From: Thiocapsa roseopersicina
GTDB taxonomy: Bacteria; Pseudomonadota; Gammaproteobacteria; Chromatiales; Chromatiaceae
Assembly (NCBI RefSeq): GCF_900106925.1
Contig: NZ_FNNZ01000028.1
Location: forward strand, 1-44,642
DNA length: 44,642 bases
Reading direction: 5' to 3'
Part shown: positions 38,580 to 44,642 of the stretch, one piece after another
Layout: each line of letters opens with the position of its first letter
How positions within the stretch are numbered: position 1 is the first letter of the stretch
Program-made: the position numbers and the translations under genes
Notes under the pieces: model-generated
What the model saw: the letters and a program-made list of their open reading frames with translations, nothing else
Database searches by the model: none
What the model was told of the DNA's origin: nothing

Positions 38580-41398
38580 AAGGCTTTCCCGGCTAATTTG
38601 GCTAGGGTGGCTAATTTTGGGTGCACCAGATAGATCGGGCGCCTCTTGGGGGGCTCGGTTTGGGCTCGAACCCATCCGAAGTCTTCCAACAGATCAAGCG
38701 TCGCGATTGCTTCGCGGGCCTTGGGCCGGGGCCGGGGGCCGGTCTGCATCAAGTCGGTCGTGTTGACGGTCTGCCGCCGCTCGGCCGCAAGCCAACGAAT
38801 AACGCGCCTCGCCGCGTCTAGGGCGGGGTCTTCGTCGGCGAGCCGTTGAACGCGGACGGCTTCCTCGAAGAACCATGTTCCGATCGCTTGCGCGGTCGCC
38901 CACGTGGCCGCGTCGATCGCGCTTGCGGGCCGGGAAAGGATCTCGGCATCGGCAGCGAGGTGCAGGACAAGGGCCAGTTTGGCAGTCTGCGAAACCGCCT
39001 TGGCCGCGATGTCGCGCACGTCCGAAAGCTCGCCGCCCTCGCCCATCAATTGCTCTATCGCGTTGTGGTACAGGCGCCGGGCCTCGGCCGCTGCGGGGCT
39101 TAGGGTCGCGCGGTGCGGGGCGGGTCGGCCGTCCTCGTCCTCGGGCGGGTTGTGGGATAGCAGGCGTCGAATCAAGGCGTTGAAAGGGGCCATTGCCTCG
39201 CCGGATAGACCGGCCTCGTCGGGGGCCTCGATGCGTGTGCCGACCAGGGACGGCAGCCACACGGGCCAGATCCGGGCAAGTGCGCCGCTCGATCTCAGGG
39301 CAGGATGGGCCGCCGCTTCCAAAAATTTATCGGGTTGGATAAGGATGCAAACGCTGAGACAGGGCCGCGATATGACTCGATCCTCGGGGCCGCCCTCGCC
39401 GCCTACTCGGTCTCTGGTGATTGCGTCGCCGGACACGCCAGCCAAATAGATCGCGTCGCCCGTGCGCCCGTCGCCCGAGTATTTCCCGTTGATTGCGTCG
39501 ACCACGGGCCGCCCTTCGGCGCTCAGGACCGCGAAGGCGCCGCCGCGCTCGTGCATCAATTGAAATAGGCGTTGCTCGGTGCAATCCGTCGTAAAAAGCC
39601 GGGGATAAGGCGGTATTTCCTCGCGTTTCGCGTCCAATTCCTCGATCTCGCGCGTTGCCGCGTCCACGTCCGAGCCGGCCTGTTTCTTGACCTTGGCAAC
39701 GGCCGCGTCAATCGCCGCGTTGCGGGCTCGGGCTCGGCGGGCGTCGGCTTCCCATGCTTCCGCCTGTGCCTCGGTCCAGTCTTCCAACGGGCGAGCCATT
39801 GCCCGGAAGACTGGGCTTTTCCGCTCGCCGCTCGCCGCGATTCCGACCAGGAAAAGCGCGGGGTAGTGAAGCAGTCCGGGCCGTTCCTCGATCATCGCGC
39901 GTTTACCGATCGCCGTTGCAAGGGCGCCGATGCCGACCAGTGCGGCCGACGCCTCGGGTGCCTTGCAGAACCGCGATACCTCTCGGGCCGCGTCTCGCAA
40001 GGGGGCAGGCAACAAATCAAGGGGAAAGGCCGCCGCCTCGGCCATGTCGCCGCGCTCGGGCAGGGGTCGGGGCGCCGGCCATGCGTCGGGGCTCGGGGTC
40101 GTTGCGGGTGGGGTCGCCGTGTCGGGGCCGATGTGCGGGTTCCAGCGTGCCGCGCCGGCCAACGTCTCGGGGGTCCAGCCGTCCGCCGCCGCATCGGCTG
40201 CGTCCCATCCCGCGGGCAGATTGCGCACCTCGCCGGTGCTCGGGTCCATAGCCAGACTCGACAGGTCCAGGATCTCGACGGCAGCCGCGCCGGCTTCGGT
40301 GGCGAGCCGTGCCGCGGTTTCGGCGTAGGCTGCGCCGGGTGCGTCGGCATCAGGCCAGATCCGCACCACGCGCCCATTGAATGGCGACCAGTCGGCTTTC
40401 TGGGGGGATTGGGCGCCGTTCATTGTCGTCACAGTGACGCAATCGGGCATCAGCGCCGCCGCCGCGTCGGCCGCCTTCTCGCCCTCGGTCAGGATTGCCG
40501 GGGCATCGGGCCGGGCCGCCAGCCGATCAAGTCCGTAAAGGGGCCGCGGTTCGGGTGGTGCGGTCCAGGTCCAACCGTCCGGGCCGTGAGTCAGGGGGCG
40601 GTATGTCTTATCGCCGCCCGGCAGATCGAACCGACAAACGAACGCGATCGGCCGCCCGGCAGTGTCCCGATATGCCCAAGTCGCGATCGGCCGCCCGAGC
40701 GTCGGGTGAGCCTCGGGGCGGGCCGCCAGTGCCTCACTCGGGATCGGGGCATGGGTTGCTGCGGTCTTTCGGGTCGGGCTCGCTGCGGGCCTTTCGGTGC
40801 CGTTGTGGCGCGTCGCCGGGTGGTCGGTCGGGGCGATTCCGAGCCAGCTTGCCAGCTTGCGCGCCGCTTCGCCTTGGGTCGGCAGGCCGTCCAGGTAGCG
40901 CACGAGGCTTACCAAATCGCCGCCGCGGTCGTTGGTCGCGAAGTCCGACCACGCGCCGGTGGTGATGTTGACCAGGAAAGAGCCGAGCTTGGTGTCGTGG
41001 CGGGTCGGGTTACGGGAAACCCACTCGGGGCCTTGGCGCTTGCCCTCGGGTAGCCACGCAGACAGGACCGATTCGGCGCAGTCCAGGGCCGCGCGGGCGG
41101 TCGCCGCGATGTCAACGAAACCCGTGTTGTCGGCGGGGGGCTCGCGTGTCGTTGCGGGTGCTGGCGCCGCGGGGGCTGTGGTCGCCGCCTCGAACAGATC
41201 GGGCGGGGCCGCCGCGGGTTCGGCATTGGCCAGCGCCGCGAGTCGATCGGTCACGTCGGCCGATAGCCGATACCGGCCGTGCCGCGCGCTCGAAAGGTGG
41301 GCGCCGCTGATGCCGATGTGTGCCGCCAACGTCGCGCCGGTCATCCCGTGGCGCGATTGCGCTCGGGCAATCAAATCAGGAACGGGGGTGGTCTGCAT
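38576..41398 (-). CDS. HTH-Toprim-DUF3987 replication protein
   Basis: A 940-residue protein resembling satellite/phage primase-helicases. Residues 8-58 are a Cro-like helix-turn-helix (GMTGATLAAHIGISGAHLSS). Residues 105-195 resemble the DNA-primase N-terminal segment (GAWSDFATNDRGGDLVSLVR). A Toprim fold follows with TEGEKAAD (304-311) and IWPDADAPG (347-355). From about 455 onward is a DUF3987/YfjI-like domain with a Walker-A-like GIAASGERKSP (519-529) and a long coiled segment (540-595). The C-terminal 70 residues look like a winged helix (TVNTTDLMQTGPRPRPKARE). It probably starts replication of the excised element. The 9-bp gap to the AlpA-like gene and the ATGA overlap with the next gene show one operon. 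Confidence 0.8.
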   Translation of the reverse strand: MQTTPVPDLIARAQSRHGMTGATLAAHIGISGAHLSSARHGRYRLSADVTDRLAALANAEPAAAPPDLFEAATTAPAAPAPATTREPPADNTGFVDIAATARAALDCAESVLSAWLPEGKRQGPEWVSRNPTRHDTKLGSFLVNITTGAWSDFATNDRGGDLVSLVRYLDGLPTQGEAARKLASWLGIAPTDHPATRHNGTERPAASPTRKTAATHAPIPSEALAARPEAHPTLGRPIATWAYRDTAGRPIAFVCRFDLPGGDKTYRPLTHGPDGWTWTAPPEPRPLYGLDRLAARPDAPAILTEGEKAADAAAALMPDCVTVTTMNGAQSPQKADWSPFNGRVVRIWPDADAPGAAYAETAARLATEAGAAAVEILDLSSLAMDPSTGEVRNLPAGWDAADAAADGWTPETLAGAARWNPHIGPDTATPPATTPSPDAWPAPRPLPERGDMAEAAAFPLDLLPAPLRDAAREVSRFCKAPEASAALVGIGALATAIGKRAMIEERPGLLHYPALFLVGIAASGERKSPVFRAMARPLEDWTEAQAEAWEADARRARARNAAIDAAVAKVKKQAGSDVDAATREIEELDAKREEIPPYPRLFTTDCTEQRLFQLMHERGGAFAVLSAEGRPVVDAINGKYSGDGRTGDAIYLAGVSGDAITRDRVGGEGGPEDRVISRPCLSVCILIQPDKFLEAAAHPALRSSGALARIWPVWLPSLVGTRIEAPDEAGLSGEAMAPFNALIRRLLSHNPPEDEDGRPAPHRATLSPAAAEARRLYHNAIEQLMGEGGELSDVRDIAAKAVSQTAKLALVLHLAADAEILSRPASAIDAATWATAQAIGTWFFEEAVRVQRLADEDPALDAARRVIRWLAAERRQTVNTTDLMQTGPRPRPKAREAIATLDLLEDFGWVRAQTEPPKRRPIYLVHPKLATLAKLAGKAL
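38591..38617 (+). repeat. 9-bp iterons, array 2 (three units, inverted)
   Basis: Three consecutive 9-bp units, GGCTAATTT, GGCTAGGGT and GGCTAATTT. GGCTAAT is the reverse complement of the ATTAGCC core of array 1. They encode the last residues of the replication protein (LATLAKLAG). Confidence 0.7.
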
Positions 41399-41407
41399 GT
41401 CGGCCGC

Positions 41408-41626
41408 CTACTGGATCGCTTCGCCTTGGTCGGCCGTGTGGCGTCGGGCGCGCGTCGCGAGCCATTCGTCCGTCTTGCGGGGGTCATAACGAACAGCGCG
41501 CCCGAGCTTTAGAAACGGCGGTCCGTCGCCGCGGGTCCGCCACGCCTGTAAAGTGCGCACGCTCGCGTTGAGCCGGTCGGCTTCTTCTCGCTCTGTGTTC
41601 AGTCGGGTAATGGGTGCTGCGGTCAT
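41408..41626 (-). CDS. AlpA/excisionase-like HTH protein
   Basis: A 72-residue MerR-like winged helix-turn-helix protein. The helix pair EEADRLNASVRTLQAWRTRG is followed by the wing GPPFLKLGRAVRYDPRKTDEWL, the standard signature of AlpA and small excisionase-type proteins. In P4-like and other integrative elements such proteins activate integrase transcription or act as excisionase. Here it could bind the repeats near the att ends or the operon promoter. It lies just upstream of the replication gene on the same strand. Confidence 0.8.
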   Translation of the reverse strand: MTAAPITRLNTEREEADRLNASVRTLQAWRTRGDGPPFLKLGRAVRYDPRKTDEWLATRARRHTADQGEAIQ

Positions 41627-41708
41627 TGGCTGATGCCTCGTCGGTTACATGACGGGGGCATCATTTGCGATAGAGGGGCACCGTGTCGGCAGAAAGAAGG
41701 GCGGGGGG

Positions 41709-42218
41709 TTACTTCGGTGGTTCGCTTGCGAGGATGTTCGACAGGCGGGTTTCGATGCTGGCGGTCCTTTCCGAGTAGTCGGCAGGCAAGGGGGTCCATG
41801 CCAAATCCTCGAAGGCTACGCCCTTGAACTGGTCGTAGATCGCTTCCAGGGCACCGCCCTTGCGCCCGTCCATGTTCGCCGCACGCCCGACTTTATCCAG
41901 GGCATCTTTCCGCGAGTGTCCGCAGGCTCTTAGGTCCGAGACATACCGCGCAAGCGTCCAATTCAACAGTTCGCGTTTGATGGGCGGGCGGTTGCCGACG
42001 GTCCAGCCGAATGCTCGGTTGGGTTCCTCGCCGGCCGCCACGCGCCCGAGACAATCCATAAGCCAACGGGTCAGGTCCTCGCGTTCGTTCTTCAATCTCA
42101 GGCTGTGCGCCGCGTTTTTCGCCAGCACGCGCACGGCTTCACGATTGCCGCGGGCCGCTTCATCGAATAGGCCACAGTCAAAGAAGACCTCGGGCGCGGT
42201 ATGCTTGTCTTCGGCCAT
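41709..42218 (-). CDS. Hypothetical protein, 169 residues
   Basis: No named family recognised. It is a soluble, mostly helical protein: EAARGNREAVRVLAKNAAHS, then EDLTRWLMDCLGRVAAGEEP, then LLNWTLARYVSDLRACGHSR, ending EAIYDQFKGVAFEDL. The middle helices with RKDALDKVGRAANMDGRKGG could form a second small HTH-like unit. An AGAGG lies about 10 bp before the ATG. Its position between integrase and AlpA-like genes suggests a role in control of the element, but this is only context. Confidence 0.65.
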   Translation of the reverse strand: MAEDKHTAPEVFFDCGLFDEAARGNREAVRVLAKNAAHSLRLKNEREDLTRWLMDCLGRVAAGEEPNRAFGWTVGNRPPIKRELLNWTLARYVSDLRACGHSRKDALDKVGRAANMDGRKGGALEAIYDQFKGVAFEDLAWTPLPADYSERTASIETRLSNILASEPPK

Positions 42219-42296
42219 TGCCTAGCCTCTGCATCAGGTTGGTGATGGTGGGCCGCGGGGCGGGTGGTGCCGCCTCGGGGCCTATTGCGTTGCGGG

Positions 42297-43697
42297 CTAT
42301 GCCGTGCGCTTGGTCTTGATCTCGGTCACGTCTGCGGTGGGAGTGAGTCCCGCCGCGCCCATGATCCGGGCGCCGTGTTGCTCAAGGGCCGCCCGTACCG
42401 AGTCTTCACCGAATCTGGCATAAACCGCGGTGGTTGACGTGTTGGAGTGATTCAGAATGCGGCCGATCAGGTGCAGCGAGTTACCGGCTTGGGCTAGCCA
42501 GCTTCCGACCGTCCTTCTCAGATCGTGAAGGCGAACATCATCGATCGCCGGGGGCAGCTCCACGCCTTCGGCCGCCGCCGCCGCTCGGATCTCGGCTAGG
42601 CTCGGGGTCGGGCTGTAATCCTTGGCCGTGTGCTTGCTGCGGGTGCGGGTACGCTCTGCGGTCAACCGCTCGATCAGTGCCGCCGCGCGGGCGTCTTCTC
42701 GCCATGCCGACAGCGTTGCCGCGGTCTTTACGCGCGCCCACGCCTTTTCGACATTGATCAGATGCGCCGGGGCTTGCGCCTTTTCTTCGGTGGTCGCCTT
42801 CCGGGGGCCGCGTCCGACCAGGATAAAGGGGTTGCCCTCGGTCCGCGGGATTGCCCGCAACAGGGCAAGGGCCGGGCCGCTCAAGGGGATGTAATGGACA
42901 CGTCCAGCCTTGGTGTCCGGTAGCTTCAGTTCGGCGCGGTCCCAGTCCACATGATCCCATCGTGCGGTCAGTAGTTCGGTTTTCCGGGCGCCGGTCAGCA
43001 GGTAGAGCCACAAAGCCGCGCGGGCGGTCTCGTTGGGTTCTGCGTTGATCGCTTCCGCCAGCCGGGGCAGCTCCGCGGGGCTTACCCAACGGTCGCGCTT
43101 TGCTTCCCGGAATCGGTCGATGTCGCGCGCCGGGTTCGGGTGTCCGTCCGGGACGAAACCCCAGCGCCGGGCCAGCTCGAACAGCTTCGACAGCAGGGCA
43201 AGGGTCCGATTGGCTTCGTAGGGGTGGGCCTTGCCGATCTTGGCATGAAGGGCCGCCACGTCCGCGCGGGTGATCGCCTTCGCCTTGCGGGTGCGCCACA
43301 GGGGCAGGATGTGTTGATCGATCCGCCGTTGATCCGCGTCGGCGCTTTTCTTGGCGTTGCCGTGTCGCTCCATGTAGGCCGCGCAAAGATCCGCCACGGT
43401 CTCGCCGCGCCGCTCTTTCTCGCGATCCGCCAGCGGGTCCGCGCCTTGGGTCTCGACCTTCGCCAGCTCGGAACGCGCCGCCTGTCTGGCTTGTTCCAGG
43501 GTCAAGACGCCATAGGTGCCGATGGTCAACAGTCGCTTGGTTCCGCCGCCAGTCCGGTAGGACAGGATGAAAGACTTCTTGCCGCTCGGGTAGAGGCGCA
43601 GGCCGAAACCGGGAACCTCGTCATCCCACAAGACGTGCCGGGCGTTGTTGTCGCCGCTGTAGGTTGTCGCGTCGATGCCGCGCTTGGTCAGTTTCAT
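42297..43697 (-). CDS. int: Tyrosine-recombinase integrase, P4-type
   Basis: A 466-residue integrase. Residues 1-90 form the arm-binding DUF4102-like domain (MKLTKRGIDATTYSGDNNAR, VPGFGLRLYPSGKKSFILSY). A SAM-like core-binding domain covers about 98-195. The catalytic domain has Arg238 (LLTGARKTELL), His391 and Arg394 (RLHDLRRT), His417 (ILNHSNTSTTAVYARF) and the nucleophile Tyr426. Between about 322 and 385 there is an extra, highly charged segment of roughly 50-60 residues just before the HxxR box, which explains the above-average length. It should recombine the tRNA-Asn 3' end. The gene lies 183 bp from attR and reads away from it. Confidence 0.93.
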   Translation of the reverse strand: MKLTKRGIDATTYSGDNNARHVLWDDEVPGFGLRLYPSGKKSFILSYRTGGGTKRLLTIGTYGVLTLEQARQAARSELAKVETQGADPLADREKERRGETVADLCAAYMERHGNAKKSADADQRRIDQHILPLWRTRKAKAITRADVAALHAKIGKAHPYEANRTLALLSKLFELARRWGFVPDGHPNPARDIDRFREAKRDRWVSPAELPRLAEAINAEPNETARAALWLYLLTGARKTELLTARWDHVDWDRAELKLPDTKAGRVHYIPLSGPALALLRAIPRTEGNPFILVGRGPRKATTEEKAQAPAHLINVEKAWARVKTAATLSAWREDARAAALIERLTAERTRTRSKHTAKDYSPTPSLAEIRAAAAAEGVELPPAIDDVRLHDLRRTVGSWLAQAGNSLHLIGRILNHSNTSTTAVYARFGEDSVRAALEQHGARIMGAAGLTPTADVTEIKTKRTA

Positions 43698-43720
43698 GTG
43701 GGTCCGCCCGCCGTTGAGTT

Positions 43721-43780
43721 TGAGTCACCAACTGAGTCACCATTGAGTCACCAGGAAGCATGGTTTTCGGTGGTGACTCA
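43721..43780. repeat. Right integrase arm-type repeats
   Basis: TGAGTCACCA occurs directly at 43721-43730, 43733-43742 and 43744-43753, spaced 12 and 11 bp (about one helical turn), and inverted (TGGTGACTCA) at 43771-43780. This is immediately upstream of int, so binding could also autoregulate the integrase. Confidence 0.75.
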
Positions 43781-43879
43781 GCGTAAATCATAGCACAAGG
43801 CGGGGGCGGGTGGTTCCGTAAGGTGTTGTCTAATCGTAAAATATCGTAACCGATGGGGTGTCGTTCATGTATCGGCTTC

Positions 43880-43934
43880 GTGACTGTTAATCACTAGGTC
43901 GGCGGTTCGAGCCCGTCCCAGGGAGCCAATAAAA
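43880..43934 (+). repeat. attR: 55-bp direct repeat, tRNA-Asn 3' fragment
   Basis: Identical to 36795-36849. It holds only the anticodon-to-CCA part of a tRNA-Asn and no acceptor 5' strand or D arm, so it is not a functional tRNA. It marks the right boundary of the element. Confidence 0.95.
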
Positions 43935-43936
43935 AG

Positions 43937-43971
43937 AAGGGCTTAGGCTAAAAATAGCCTGAGCCCTTTTT
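43937..43971 (+). terminator. Original tRNA-Asn terminator, now beyond attR
   Basis: AAGGGCTTAGGCTA pairs with TAGCCTGAGCCCTT through one G-T pair around an AAAA loop and ends in a T5 run. Before insertion this would have followed the tRNA gene directly. Confidence 0.8.
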
Positions 43972-44642
43972 GCGTTAGGGCCTGGTGTCGGGTTTCGGTT
44001 GCCGTTCGATTGCCGTTACTCAGCCGCTGTACACCTCCGCGAAGGCTGGTCGGCCCTTGGCGTGACTGTTCGCTCCTGAGCGTCCGCCTTTATGCTGGAC
44101 CCCACCCATACTCCTCCTCTTCGCCCTGCGCAGGATCTCCAGACCAACCTAGGTCGAGACAGGTCACCTCGCCGACTGAAGCAGATTGACTAGCCCCCGC
44201 CCGTATCGCGCAAGCCCGTGCGGGTGGACTTACCCCCGGCGGTGGGGCCGCCGAACCGTTCAGCGTGGGTAGGGCCTCAGAAATCTGAGGTAAAACATTT
44301 GGACGTTCCACGACGGTCACCGTCTCCTAGCGGGCTCACCTGCCAGCGACAGCGACAGTGGGACAGCGGTGGTGGGTGGTCCGCGACGGTCCGAGACTGC
44401 TCAGTGGCTACGGGCCCCTGCGCATGGACTTGACGTGACGACCAGCCGTCTGGCTACCACGCCTGGAGCCTGTGCTATGCTCCCCGCACACGTCACGAAG
44501 GAATCCAAGGTCATGGACTCGACGACGAGAGCGAAAGCCGCACTGCCTGAGTACGGCCACCTTCCCTGATGGGTTTTTCCTCTTAAATCGTCAACTTGTA
44601 TGAGGGAGAGCGGTGGGCCTCCCTCGGGGTGCTTGAACAACA
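43972..44642. other. 670-bp right edge without recognisable gene
   Basis: I see no protein family in any frame. The longest frames (GTG at 44320, reading left to 44090; and 44640 to 44401 on the minus strand) lack recognisable motifs. A small palindrome, CCTCAGAAATCTGAGG (44275-44290), is the only clear structure. The base composition is somewhat less GC-rich and the codon pattern unlike the neighbours, so this may be degenerate mobile DNA or noncoding. Confidence 0.4.

Larger units (their letters stand above)
36795..43934. mobile_element. 7.1-kb integrative element in tRNA-Asn, satellite-like
   Basis: The element is bounded by 55-bp direct repeats, giving a unit of 7085 bp from repeat start to repeat start. 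It contains a tyrosine integrase next to the distal repeat and, in the same direction towards the tRNA, a 169-residue unknown, an AlpA-like HTH protein, a 940-residue HTH-Toprim-DUF3987 replication protein and small unknowns. Arm-type repeats, iterons and a palindrome/direct-repeat structure lie in its noncoding DNA. There are no structural, packaging, conjugation or recognised cargo genes. Gene content is closest to P4-like satellites or small integrative replicons; whether it depends on a helper phage is unknown. Confidence 0.9.

Noticed and set aside
39572-41053. 493-residue plus-strand frame inside the replication gene
   Set aside because: Gly/Arg/Cys-rich antisense shadow; the minus-strand protein has recognisable Toprim and DUF3987 parts.
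36844-43879. CRISPR array or retron in the element
   Set aside because: The repeats found are short tandem iterons, two 39-bp copies and arm sites; there are no regularly spaced spacers, cas genes or reverse transcriptase.
43880-43928. Second tRNA-Asn gene
   Set aside because: Only the anticodon arm to CCA is present; the acceptor 5' strand and D arm are missing. It is the attR repeat.

Overview
The window is about 44.6 kb of GC-rich chromosome from a gammaproteobacterium. A fused CysNC, cysB directly downstream of cysTWA, a di-heme type-B succinate dehydrogenase/fumarate reductase, a heme oxygenase and the overall style suggest a purple sulfur bacterium (Chromatiaceae). That placement is an inference from gene content; no marker gene confirms it.

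Layout. 0.1-2.0 kb: an EamA-type exporter and a SAM methyltransferase. 2.2-2.9 kb: a FitAB-type toxin-antitoxin pair with a nested palindromic operator. 2.96-7.0 kb: hsp20, folK, an orphan cytosine-C5 DNA methyltransferase and pabB. 7.1-8.8 kb: three small exported proteins of unknown role. 9.3-17.5 kb: a sulfate-assimilation block. cysD and cysNC activate sulfate to PAPS; sbp (sulfate-binding protein) is divergent from cysT-cysW-cysA (importer) and cysB (regulator). 17.5-23 kb: a frameshifted HNH nuclease, a GNAT-nitrilase fusion, a quinone oxidoreductase-like protein, a phosphoesterase and ttcA. 23.2-23.9 kb: a VapBC pair. 24.0-27.3 kb: sdhCAB. 27.3-33.3 kb: bacteriohemerythrin, unknowns, a histidine phosphatase, DAHP synthase, mtgA, heme oxygenase and DUF29. 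33.4-36.7 kb: uvrB and an aspartate-type aminotransferase.

36.8-43.9 kb: a 7.1-kb integrative element sits in a tRNA-Asn gene, bounded by 55-bp direct repeats. All confident genes in it run leftwards: tyrosine integrase, a 169-aa protein, an AlpA-like HTH protein, a 940-aa HTH-Toprim-DUF3987 replication protein and several small unknowns. It has no capsid, conjugation or recognised defence genes, so it resembles a stripped-down phage satellite or replicon. Its noncoding DNA is the most unusual part of the window: integrase arm-type repeats at both ends, two mutually inverted arrays of 9-bp iterons at a gene junction, a 26-bp perfect palindrome between 39-bp direct repeats, and a replacement tRNA terminator.

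The chromosome also carries three 86-89-bp mini-elements with TAAACCGCG-type terminal inverted repeats. Each lies exactly at the stop codon of a gene (cysNC, sbp, mtgA). The last 0.7 kb, beyond the element, has no recognisable gene.
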